64,000 nt of DNA from Molossus alvarezi (lineage: Eukaryota; Chordata; Mammalia; Chiroptera; Molossidae). Below, one piece after another: positions 24,201 through 33,288 of this stretch. Both the position numbers and the translations under genes were made by a program. Under the pieces are notes generated by a model. That model was not told the origin of the DNA, ran no database searches, and saw only the letters and a program-made list of their open reading frames with translations. The stretch is taken from contig CM073893.1 of the NCBI GenBank assembly GCA_037176705.1, positions 17,422,074 through 17,486,073 on the forward strand, read 5' to 3'. Position 1 is the stretch's first letter. Each line of letters starts with the position of its first letter.

Positions 24201-24473
24201 CCTGATACCAAGTATGATAATATAAAGCCAATCTTTCTCTTGAGTCTTTCTTTTGAGGCAGTTATTGTACCAAAGATCCAGTGGAGGAAAGAAGATCTAT
24301 AGATTAATGTAATTCTTTGAGAAAAAAACAAAATAAAATAAGTTTATTATAATATTCTCGTGCCTTTCCTTTCACTGAACTCAAAAACTATGATCATATC
24401 CAACAAGTAATACCCATATATGTGAATATAAATTGAATTGTAAATTATATGTCCCTACATTCTTCATGAATAC
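21201..24473. other. Repeat-poor, partly AT-rich stretch
   Basis: More than 3 kb with no SINE, L1 or LTR signature, the longest such block in the left half of the window. The part 21840-23130 is AT-rich. A 102-codon open frame at 23201-23509 has no recognisable domain and I do not call it a gene. Two ~64-base diverged direct repeats occur at 23634 and 24223 (listed separately). Confidence 0.5.
23634..24290. repeat. Diverged direct repeat pair (~64 bp, ~590 bp apart)
   Basis: AAAGCCAATCTTTCTC begins both copies, at about 23636 and 24225. The following bases align for a further ~48 positions: TGAATCTTTCTTTTGGGACA against TGAGTCTTTCTTTTGAGGCA, then ATCAAAGATC against ACCAAAGATC. Identity is roughly 80% by eye. 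I do not recognise it as a known terminal repeat. Confidence 0.7.
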
Positions 24474-25028
24474 TGTAATGAATAAATTTATGTGTCAACT
24501 TGACTTGGCCAGAAGGTGCCCGGATATTTGATCAAAGATTATTCTGAGTATGTCTGTAAAGGTGTTTCTATTGATATTTGTCTGATAGACTAGGTAAAGC
24601 AGACTGCCTTTGCTACTGTGTGTGGGCCCCATCCAATCAGTGGAAGGTCAAAACAGAACAAAAGGGCTGAGTAAGATAAAGTTCCTTCTGCCTGACTGCC
24701 TTTAAGCTGGGAGATCAGTTTTTTCCCTCCTTCCAAACTTGAACTAAAATACTGGTTTTTACTGGGTCTCAAGCCTCCAGCCTTCAGACTAGAACTACAC
24801 TATTGGCTCTCCTGAGTTTCCAGTTTGGCAACTTACTCTGAAGATCTTGGGACTTGTCCGCCTCCACAATCACATCAGCCAGTTCCATCTACACAAATGT
24901 ATATGAGCCAATTCCATGCACGTATTCCATACAAATACACGCATGTGCGCGCGTGTGTGCACACACACACACACACACACACATACATCTTATTGGTTTT
25001 GTTTCTTTGGAGAACCCTGACCAATATA
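24474..25028 (+). mobile_element. Solo LTR of an old ERVL-type endogenous retrovirus (MLT2-like)
   Basis: The order of motifs fits the MLT2 group: 'tttatgtgtcaacttgactt', 'ctgagtatgtctgtaaaggt', 'ggccccatccaatcagtgga', 'ttctgcctgactgcctt', 'gatcttgggacttgtc', 'ttggtttgtttctttggaga' and a closing CCTGACCAATATA. No gag, pol or env coding sequence lies next to it, so it is a solo LTR left after recombination. A CA microsatellite has grown inside it (24959-24984). Old and diverged; no clear 5-bp target duplication. Confidence 0.82.
24959..24984. repeat. (CA)n microsatellite
   Basis: About 13 CA units following a GCGCGTGTGTG purine/pyrimidine-alternating stretch, inside the LTR. Confidence 0.95.
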
Positions 25029-25819
25029 GATGTTTCCACAAATTTAATAGCATGGTTGTGTGAAGGATAAAGATATACTAAACAACCTTAGTTTCCTCTT
25101 TCCCAGACCCCCAGCCATATGTCCTGCTCTGACAGAAACTCAAACAATGATTTGAGGTAGAAGTCACACCTGGACTGACAAAGGAACTAGCCACAGCACA
25201 CCACCACCACCACCACCACCATATTCAGAGCTGCCACATTCAGTCAGGGTGATTTACATCTAAATCCACCACATTCATATGGCCCTTTGGGGGTAGGCTC
25301 TCTTAAACATCATTTCTAAAAAGAGACCAAGAGGTAAGTGAGCAGTATTCTTTGGGACCACTTCCAGTATATACTGTAACTGTAACTGTATGCCTCACCT
25401 CATAGTGATCTCACTGATTTAATGAAAGAGTGAAGGTAGATTGGTCTGGCTTGCAGGGTCTTACATGACTTGACTTGACTCAACACATCATATTCACGTA
25501 AGAGCAAGCAATATGTTTCAACCCAAGATCAAAAACTAAATAAGATCAAAACTTTCATACTGATATGAAAATTATAATCTCCAGAATTCTGGGCAAGGGT
25601 AGCTTATGCTCACCAAACAAAACAAACAAACAAACACCTCCAGAGCTAGATAGTACACGTTCCAGAGGACTACATACCCCAGAGAAAGTCAGTGTGATTG
25701 CCAGGCACAGGATGGGACAGCCGCCCAGAAGTGCACTCCAGGCAGCACGAGAGAGAGAGTTTCGTAATTGTCCCGAGTGGAGAGCTGGTGAGAAGGAAAG
25801 AGATATAAAGGGAATTTTT
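25029..25819. other. Unidentified stretch
   Basis: No interspersed repeat recognised. A CAC-trinucleotide run lies at 25197-25222 and a short AAAC run near 25617-25636. A 113-codon open frame starting at 25565 runs into the SINE, so it is not considered a gene. Confidence 0.4.
25197..25222. repeat. (CAC)n microsatellite
   Basis: About eight CAC/ACC units in a row. Confidence 0.95.
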
Positions 25820-25832
25820 AGAAAGCTTTCTG

Positions 25833-26078
25833 GCCCTGGACAGTTTGGCTCAGCGGTTAGAGCGTCGGCCTGCGGTCTGGAGAGACCCGGGTTCGGTTCC
25901 CGCTAAGGGCATGTACCTTGGTTGCAGTTTGTTCCCGGCCCTGGTTGGGTCGTGTGGGTGGCAACCACTCGATGTGTCCCTTTCACATCAATGTTTCTCT
26001 CTCTCTCTCCCTCCCACTCTATCTGAACAAAATATCAAAAAAAAATGTCCTTGGGTGAGGACTAAAAAAAAAAAAAAA
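25833..26078 (+). mobile_element. VES-type SINE (subtype A)
   Basis: Complete head (TTTGGCTCAGCGGTTAGAGC, GGTTCGGTTCCCGCTAAGGG), CT-rich part and CCTTGGGTGAGGACTAAA end with A-tail. Perfect 13-bp direct repeat AGAAAGCTTTCTG at 25820-25832 and 26079-26091; the repeat is itself nearly palindromic. Confidence 0.96.
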
Positions 26079-26091
26079 AGAAAGCTTTCTG

Positions 26092-28003
26092 TATGATTTC
26101 GCTATGTAAAACTCTTACACTGAAATCCCTTAAAAATAAATCTGGAATAAATAGTTACATTATTCTTCAAGATTTCTCTAGTTAGACTGATGTTGAATGT
26201 TGCAGTTAATAAAGATTATAGCTATAGGGAGGCTTGGCTCTATGTGAGTTTCATTTCATTTCATCTTCAGATTTCAACATCTTGCCCAGTCTCCAGACAG
26301 TGCAGACCTTTCTTATTTCTGTGACAACTCACAATCCACAGTAAACAATGGACTCATTATCAGGAATGATGAAAAGAATGAGCTTTGGTGTTTTTTGGTG
26401 TTTACCTTCAGAAATCTTAGTTTGGTTTTGTGATTCTTCATATCTTGTGGCATATAGCATCCATCAATCAACTCTAAAAGAGTAAACTGGGTTGTGTCCA
26501 ACATTTTGGCTCCAGGCATGCCTCTAAGTTTCTTCCGTTGTGTCTCAAATCATTAGAAAGGTTACATAGACCATGTAGCAATTGTAAACAAGACAACAAA
26601 TACCAGCTCAAACTGTATTCTCAAAACTTAAACAGGCTACAAAACATTAAAAATTTAAAAAGATTAAAAAAGGAATGCAAAATGTCACCAGTCTGTGAAT
26701 AATCTGTCACAAAAGTCACCATAAAGAGAAATCTGACCCAACTGTGGTACAATATCTTAAGTGACAAATTGTAAAGTTACCACTTAGGGCTAAAATTATA
26801 TATTATCAAAATTACCCTTGACACTCCCTAAGGAATGCACCATGTTGTCGACACAATCTCTCAGTTCAGTCTAACACTTCTAGATTTTCCTCCAAAGTTG
26901 AAACAGATGACTATGGCTTTTGTTAAGACCACAGACCTAACTTCTGTTCAGACACTATGTGGTAACAACAATATATTGTACCAACCAATGTTACAATCAT
27001 ACTCAGAACATTGAAAAGCTCACACCATGAGCAGTACATGGAAACTAAGACAACCAGGGAAAACAGCAGGTTCTTTTCTATCACTTCCTGTGTGCCCCCG
27101 GGCAAACACTCACTGGTTAGAGTAGAGAGAAAAATCATTTAAGTATAATTGTATTTATTTATGTTAAACATATATTTGATAGAATTCTATTTTATGCAGA
27201 AGAAAACAACTCAATGGGAAAGAAGACATATCAAAGTGGTGACTTTGACCTTACACCACTGCTTCATTGGGTGAGTATGCATCTGCTTTTCCTCATGGTG
27301 GGTCACACTTACCCTGCCTTCATGCAGTCTGAGGCTCCTGGCCCTGGAGGCAATGAAAAGAAGAGGAGAATTCAGCTACAGCTGTAGACCAGGAGAATTG
27401 CCTCAGATATGGTCAGCTTCCAAAATCAAAGCAGGAAAGCAGGAACTGGGTTCACACAGTGTTCAGTGGTTAAATAGCACTTCATTTTCAGTGCAGATCC
27501 CTGGAGCGACATTTTTAGAACAGAAATTTAAGAACACTTGGATTATTCACTAGAGCTAAAAATAAAAGGGAAGCCAATGAGGGTAATTTATTTTATTACA
27601 AGAGATTTTCAAGTTCAGAGATCAAGGACAGAGTCTATAAGATTTCAATATGAGTTAACATAAAGCAAGGGTTATATGCAGTGAGGCTGCCTGAGGATCC
27701 ATTTCATCTTTTGATGGAAGAAAGATGCGTATAGTCCAGTTTCCACTTCCCAAAAAGACCTTACTCTGCCTGTGATTAAGCAAGTGAGGAAGAACATGTT
27801 CCAAAGCCACAGAATTCATATTTTCCTTGATCTAGCAAAAACGTGCCCATTTGTGACAATGCAGATTTGGACAGTTAGAAAACAAAATCATAAACAAGAA
27901 AATCCAGCCACTATTTTCTGAGAGCTGTCCTCAAGACCAAGACTAGGGTCCTTGCTCTCCTTGACATTGTTTATTGGTCTACCTTTCTTTTTTGTCAAAA
28001 ATC
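26092..28003. other. Unidentified stretch of about 1.9 kb
   Basis: No SINE, L1, LTR or long coding frame recognised. Open frames here are below 75 codons and show no domain. Probably ordinary non-coding DNA or repeats too old to read by eye. Confidence 0.4.
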
Positions 28004-28013
28004 ATATCTATTG

Positions 28014-28262
28014 CCCTGGCTGATTGCTCAGTGTTTAGAGCATCAGCCTGTGGTCCAGAGAGACCCGGGTTCGGTTCCCACTAAGGGCATGTACCTCAGT
28101 TGCAGTTTGCCCCTGGCCCTGGTTGGGTCGTGCGGGTGGCAACCATTCTATGTGTCCCTTTCACGTCGATGTTTCTATCTCTTTCTCTCTTCCTCTCTCT
28201 CCCTCCCACTCTATCTGAATGAAAACTGAAATAATGTCCTCGGTGAGGATAAAAAAAAAATT
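28014..28262 (+). mobile_element. VES-type SINE (subtype A)
   Basis: Head with TGGCTGATTGCTCAGTG, GGTTCGGTTCCCACTAAGGG, CT-rich part, GTCCTCGGTGAGGATAAA end. Direct repeat ATATCTATTG at 28004-28013 and 28263-28272. Confidence 0.95.
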
Positions 28263-28365
28263 ATATCTATTGAAAGGGAAAAAAATAACACCAAAAAGCT
28301 AATGTCCTATTGTACCTATATCTGCATGAGGCAAAACTGAGAGTAGATAATAAAAAAGTACCCAG

Positions 28366-28566
28366 CCCAGCCGATGTGGCTCAGTGGTTGAGCGTCGACC
28401 CATGCACCAAGAGGTCACCGGTTCGATTCCCAGTCAGGGCACATTCCCAGGATGTGGGCCCAATGCCCAAAGGGGGGCATGCAGGAGGCAGCCAATCAAT
28501 GTTCTCTCTCATCAATGTTTCCATCTCTTTCCCTCTTCCTTCCTCTCTCTCTAAAATCAGAAAAAG
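28366..28566 (+). mobile_element. VES-type SINE (subtype B)
   Basis: Head CCAGCCGATGTGGCTCAGTG, 'caccaagaggtcaccggttc' and the subtype-B end CTCTCTAAAATCAG. Direct repeat AAAAGTACCCAG at 28354-28365 and 28567-28578. It lies only about 100 bases from the previous subtype-A copy. Confidence 0.95.
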
Positions 28567-28578
28567 AAAAGTACCCAG

Positions 28579-29138
28579 ACAAGGACTGCATGCAGGGAAA
28601 GAAGAAAGCAAAAAATGAAGCCTCTCTCACATCAGTTAATGTTTTGTTCCAAAAACATCCCCTCTGAAGCAGTCTGGTTATTTATATCATTAAATAAAAC
28701 AATAAAGCACACTAAAACCATAAAGCACAGCACAGAATAACTTATATTATTATTATTCCATTAACTTGAGTCTGAGAAGGAAGAAAAAATTTTAATGATA
28801 TGAACACTGAGAAACACAGAACTGCTGATTACCTAACTCTAACCTATAGTTTGTCATCTAATTATGGCAGTTCTTAAATTGAACATGACAACTGTTAATG
28901 ACAGGGAAGAATAATAAAAATACATAAGGACTTCGTACTCATTGTATGTCAAGTGTCTTTAAAATCTTGCTCCTTTTTAAAGAAACAAACTGAAAATCAG
29001 AGGTGATTCATTATGAGTATGGTTTATGTAAGAGAGATAATATGAATAATCAGTTGGCCCATTTTCAAAGAAAATGCCTTGACCCTACATTAAAAGATTG
29101 GCTAATAAAATGTACATTGATATGCCTTATTTTTAAAG
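28579..29138. other. Unidentified AT-rich stretch
   Basis: About 560 bases of unique-looking, AT-rich sequence. Nothing coding supported. Confidence 0.4.
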
Positions 29139-29147
29139 ATGTGTCTG

Positions 29148-29299
29148 GCCCTGGCTGGTTTGGCTCAGCGGTTAGAGCATCAGCCCACGGACCAAAGAGT
29201 CCTGGGTTCATTTCCAGCCAAGGACATGTACCTTGGTTGCAATTCATCCCCGGCCCTGGTTGGGATCGTGAGGTGGCAACCAACTGTGTCTTACATCAA

Positions 29300-29355
<56 letters not shown>

Positions 29356-29407
29356 GCTCTATCTGAAAATAAATGTAAAAATATAATCGGGTGAGGATTA
29401 AAAAAAA
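29148..29407 (+). mobile_element. VES-type SINE (subtype A) with expanded CT tract
   Basis: Complete head and a TCGGGTGAGGATTAAA end. The CT-rich region has grown to about 25 CT units (29304-29354). Direct repeat ATGTGTCTG at 29139-29147 and 29408-29416. Confidence 0.95.
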
Positions 29408-29416
29408 ATGTGTCTG

Positions 29417-30174
29417 TATCCTTTTCTATGATTCCCCATGTTAGCCAACTCTTTATGATTAACCAACCAACTACTGGTTCTGATCTCAAAAGCTACTGCT
29501 AAAAACAAATCAACGGAGCTATTAAAAGATATTATGATTCAAACAGAGAGGATAGATCTGAAAAATAAAAGAAAATGCTTCCCTTTGATTTACTACAAGG
29601 GAGAGAAGTCATTTTAAAAAATTTTGAAAGCTAGTTTGCCAACTAATCAGCTCCCTAATGACTAATCCAATGAATGACAAATTCACTGAGCAATCATCTG
29701 AAAAATACTTTAGACAGGGCAATTTGTCATAGTTATTGCACCAGGCCAATGCAGGGGCAGAGGTAGGGACAGAAGCAGAAGGAACAAGGACAGGGACAAA
29801 GTAATTAAGACAAAAATTAGTGCTTAAAAATGCTTGATCATTCTACAAAAAGTGTTAAACATTCTAAGATGTGCACAGGGTCTAGAATGTAAAATATAGG
29901 CAAGGTTGATATTAAACAGCAGCTGACCAATACATCTCCAAGAAAAGCACTGCAATGACACAAAGGCAAATTAAATATTTTTTTAAACTGTTGTTCAGCA
30001 AATTCAACATTGATCAAATGATTACTGGAGAATTAGCTTTTGGTAAGTTGATCATTCATTCACCAAATGATTTTAGCAATTTCATGTTGGGTGAAGCAGC
30101 CAGGTCCCAAGGTGAAAAAGGAGAGCATTCTATCTTGAACAAAGGAATAACTTAACTCCAAAATCAGTTCTATG
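29417..30174. other. Unidentified stretch
   Basis: No repeat or gene recognised; GGGACAG/GGGGCAG-rich patch near 29752-29800. Confidence 0.4.
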
Positions 30175-30285
30175 GGGTAAGGGTTCAGGTCTGTTTGGTT
30201 TATTGCTGCATCTGTAGCACTCATCTCAGAGCCCCAACACATACCAAACATTCAAAAATATTTGTTTCATGAATAAATGTTGAGG
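30175..30285 (+). repeat. L2 3' tail (ancient LINE)
   Basis: 'tctgtagcactcatctcaga' followed by 'acataccaaacattcaaaaatatttg' and 'atgaataaatg' matches the L2 ending of the type 'cccagcacttagcacagtgcctggcacatagtaggtgctcaataaatgtttg', in plus orientation and strongly diverged. Confidence 0.55.
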
Positions 30286-30499
30286 ATTAATAATGGACAG
30301 TGCTATTCTATACTTAGGTCAGGATCTAGATAAGGGATAGCCATGGGTATTAGGAACTTTCATGGGTAATGCTGCACCTAATCCCATCTGTAAGAAGGAA
30401 TTTATTGAAAACTTCTGAGCCATCAAGTAACATCTGAAGTAACATGACTGATGTAAACATAGGAAGATTAATCTTTTTGCAATTAGTAGGACACGTTAG

Positions 30500-31186
30500 A
30501 AGAGAGGAAACTACAATCCAAATATCCCTTGACAGGTAATGAATAAACAAAATGTGGTATATACATACAATTAAATGTTATTTGGCCTTAAAAGTGAAGG
30601 AAATTTTGACACATGCTACAACATGGATAAACCTTGAAGACAAAAGGTCCAGACAGAAAATGTCAAATATTATATAATTCCACTTATGTAAAGTACCTAA
30701 AGTAGTCAGATTCAAAGAAAGAGTAGAATAGTGTTTGACAGAGGTTGGAGGAGAGGGTAATGGAGAGCTATTGTTTAATGGGTACAGAGTTTCACTTTGG
30801 GAAGATTAGAAAGTTCTGACGATGAACAGTGGTTATGGTGCACAACAATGTGCATGTACTTGATGTCACTAAACTGTAAACTTTTACCAAAATTTACCAA
30901 GTTTTGCCCGACTTGGATGGCTCAGTGGTTGAGCACTGACCCATGCACCAAGAGGTCAGCAGTTTGATTCCTGGTCAGGGCACATGCCCAGGTTGTGGGC
31001 CTGATCCCCAGTGGGGAGCATACAGGAGACTCCCAATCAATGTTCTCTCTCACTGATGTCTCTCTCTCCCTCCGCCTTCCTCTCTCTCTAAAGTCAATAA
31101 AGAAACATTTTAAAAATTTACCAAATTTTTTCATCAAAATGTTAAATTTTATGTTATGTATATTTTACCACAATTTTTAAAAAGTT
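30500..31186 (+). mobile_element. Ancient L1 3' end, split by a SINE
   Basis: Contains the last ORF2 part ('gacaggtaatgaataaacaa', 'acaacatggataaaccttga') and a 3' UTR with GGGTACAGAGTTTCACTTTG and 'gttctgacgatgaacagtgg', ending at 'attttaccacaatttttaaa'. A subtype-B SINE (30906-31111) divides it. Same old L1 consensus as 4695-4945 and 51965-52205. Confidence 0.85.
30906..31111 (+). mobile_element. VES-type SINE (subtype B) in the old L1
   Basis: Head GCCCGACTTGGATGGCTCAG, 'ggtcagggcacatgcccagg', CT-rich part, 'aaagtcaataaagaaaca' end. Flanked by AAAATTTACCAA(G/A)TTTT on both sides (30889-30905 and 31113-31129). Confidence 0.94.
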
Positions 31187-31300
31187 AGAGAATGACTAGA
31201 TTGGGAAATTGCTTTTCCATAAGATTGAAGTGTACAAGATTTGAGTTATAGTGGTAGTCAAATAGCATATCACTGAGGAGCCATGGCAACCCCTATATAG

Positions 31301-31523
31301 CAGCATTCTCAACCTGTGGGTCGCGACCCTTTTGGGGGTCGAATGACCTTTTCACAGGGGTCGCCTAAGACCATCAGAAAACACATATTTCCGATGGTCT
31401 TAGGAACCAAGACACTGCTCCTCTATCCCTCTCCAGGCGGTCTGCCCACATGCAGATACGCCCACGTACAACATGAGGAACCGTATTAAAGGGTCGCGGC
31501 ATTAGGAAGGTTGAGAACCACTG
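31301..31523 (-). mobile_element. Non-autonomous hAT-like DNA transposon, 223 bp (type 1 core)
   Basis: Terminal inverted repeats CAGCATTCTCAACCT and AGGTTGAGAACCACTG, with a duplicated CCTATATAG directly outside both ends (31292-31300 and 31524-31532). hAT elements make 8-bp duplications; the ninth base may match by chance. No transposase is encoded. Orientation is given relative to the element at 50260, whose outer parts it matches as reverse complement. An internal hairpin, TAAGACCATCAGAAA (31366-31380) with TTTCCGATGGTCTTA (31388-31402), pairs at 14 of 15 positions. Confidence 0.92.
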
Positions 31524-31532
31524 CCTATATAG

Positions 31533-32042
31533 AGTCTGAACTTCGTACTGACGTTTGAATAATACTTATTGAAATGTATTCATAGTCATTCATGGGGGGA
31601 AAAACAGGAAAAACTGGTAATAAGATCCAGTAGGCTATTTTATCCATGTATGGTCTAACCTAGCGTCTTGGTCATTGGAATGGAAAGGAATAAATAAATT
31701 AAGACCAAAAGCATCACAAAGGAAGTATAAATGATTTGTTGATATATTGGATGAATGATGGGGTTAAAAAAAAAAAAATCAAAGTTTTTAGCCTGGAACT
31801 AGAAAAATAATGGTGCCATCAAGAGAAAAGGTATGGCTAGAAAAAAGTGGTTTACTGGTAAAAATGATGATTTCCCTTTTTGACGTGTTAAATTGGAGGT
31901 GACAAAAGAAAACTCAAAATGGGGAAGTCAGTAAGCAGCTGCAGGTGTAAGTGATGAATAAAAGCTCAATCTACCAAAGGGGGGCTGAGGATAATAGCCT
32001 CATCATGTGGCAGCTGCTGATTTAATAATAGCCTTCAAATAA
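31533..32042. other. Unidentified stretch
   Basis: About 500 bases without recognised repeats; an A12 run lies near 31767-31778. Confidence 0.4.
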
Positions 32043-32059
32043 AAAGAATTAGTATTAGT

Positions 32060-32318
32060 GCCCTGGCCAGTTTGGCTCAGCAGTTAGAGCATCGATCCGT
32101 GGACTGGACAGTCCCAGATTCAGTTCCTGCTAAAGGCACGTTCCTTGGTTCCCTGGCCCCAGTTGGGGTCATGTGGATGGCGACCACTCAATGTGTCTCT
32201 TTCACATTAATGTTCCTCTCTTCCTTCCTCTCTCCCTCCCACTCTGTTTGAAACTAAATGCAAAAATGTCCTCGTGTGAGGAAAAGAAAGAAATAAAGAA
32301 ATAAAGAAATAAAGAAAT

Positions 32319-32377
<59 letters not shown>
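32060..32377 (+). mobile_element. VES-type SINE (subtype A) with microsatellite tail
   Basis: Head GCCCTGGCCAGTTTGGCTCA and end GTCCTCGTGTGAGGAAAAG. The A-tail has turned into an AAAT then GAAA repeat (32281-32381). Flanks AAAGAATTAGTATTAGT (32043-32059) and AAAGAATTAGTTTAGT (32378-32393) differ by one base, so the repeat lies within the insertion. Confidence 0.93.

Positions 32378-32381
<4 letters not shown>
32281..32381. repeat. (GAAA)n / (AAAT)n microsatellite
   Basis: Four AAATAAAG-type units followed by about 15 GAAA units; this is the expanded tail of the SINE at 32060. Confidence 0.95.
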
Positions 32382-32382
<1 letters not shown>

Positions 32383-32557
32383 ATTAGTTTAGTAAACAAA
32401 CTGTCTTCATTGACAAATGTTTATTACGCCAGTCAAGATGGCGGCGTAGGTAAACGCGGTATCGCTTCCTCCCACAACCACATCAAAGTTACAACTAAAC
32501 TACAGAACAACCATCATTCAAAAACGCCTGAAATCAAGCTGAATGGAAGTCCTACAA

Positions 32558-32761
32558 CTACGGAATTAAAGCAGCAGCAGCAACATCCAGACTGGTAGGA
32601 GGGGCGGCGGCAGCGCAACGGGCTGGTCCCACACCCAAGTGTGGCGGATAAAAATCAGGAGGCTCCCGCAGCTGGGAAGGTCCTTCCTGAGGACTGAGGG
32701 GTCCCCGTCCCACACCAGGTGCCCCACTCAGGGTTCCAGTGCCAGGAAGAGAAGTCCCCAT
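32558..32761 (-). other. Antisense open frame 2 in half-L1 5' UTR (67 codons)
   Basis: Starts MGTSLPGTGTL and reads APGVGRGPLSPQEGPSQLRE in both half-L1 copies; the partner frame at 48472-48708 has 78 codons. Pro/Gly/Ala-rich, no domain recognised. The two frames agree at nearly all positions up to residue ~67 and then differ in length because of a duplication in the other copy. It may be chance in GC-rich DNA, and expression is unknown. Confidence 0.35.
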
Positions 32762-32873
32762 AACTTCTGGCTGGAAAAATCAGCGGGAACTGAGGCTCAG
32801 GGAAGCTGAAGCGGCTGGAGCCCCAGGCAGCTCCTTAAAGGGCCCGCGCACGGACTTATCAGACTCTCTCCCT

Positions 32874-33158
32874 CTAAGCTCGGAGGGGAGGCAGTTCGAG
32901 GGGCACCAGAGACATACAGGGAAGAACTGAGCTATTTGGCACTGGAGCGAGGGCTGGAGAGGGGGCTTTCTCCTGGACAAACATGCTGTCAGAGGCCTTT
33001 GTTCCTTTGGTGAGCCCTTCCCTGGGGCGGCAGACAGAAGCCATATCTGGGACTCCAGCAACCTGGCTCACACTGGTAGCCCCGCCCTGGTGACTCCCTG
33101 AGGCCCCGCCCCTCCCAACTTTCCAGCCCACCGAAGCTGTTGCCACTTGCTTAACCAT
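32874..33158 (-). other. Antisense open frame 1 in half-L1 5' UTR (94 codons)
   Basis: Reads MVKQVATASVGWKVGRGG to LVPLELPPLRA. The matching frame at 48077-48361 also has exactly 94 codons and differs at about 7 residues. No known domain, no membrane segment, no clear signal peptide. Position and direction (antisense, in the 5' UTR) recall ORF0 of primate L1, but no homology to it is claimed. Coding is unproven. Confidence 0.4.
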
Positions 33159-33288
33159 AGGATTGGCCTGTCTTGGATCCTGCTTCAGGTTTTTCCTAAT
33201 TTCTTTCGAACGAGCAGCATCTGGTCTCAGCGAGCTCCATACCTCTCATTAAGTAATACACTGAAACAAACACAGGGAGGCAGCCAAA

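Larger units (their letters stand above)
32428..33288 (+). promoter_or_regulatory. Half-L1 5' UTR / putative internal promoter
   Basis: A GC-rich leader with a YY1-like site at its first bases and a (GCA)n patch near 32570-32585. It contains two open frames on the opposite strand that are also open in the second copy (see 32874-33158 and 32558-32761). Promoter function is inferred from position by analogy with L1. Confidence 0.6.

Noticed and set aside
24474..25028. Part of a complete endogenous retrovirus
   Set aside because: Only one LTR-like unit is present. No second LTR, primer-binding site or gag/pol/env sequence is seen nearby.
25845..26096. Frames of 83-103 codons beginning MAQRLERRPAV, also at 13606 (minus) and 51775 (minus)
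   Set aside because: The same peptide appears wherever a subtype-A SINE occurs. It is a translation of the tRNA-like head and CT tract.
28014..28090. tRNA gene
   Set aside because: The tRNA-like heads have box A and B motifs but belong to SINEs with tails and target duplications. No stand-alone cloverleaf is seen.
32281..32381. CRISPR-like regular repeats
   Set aside because: Simple GAAA microsatellite in a mammalian SINE tail; no spacers.
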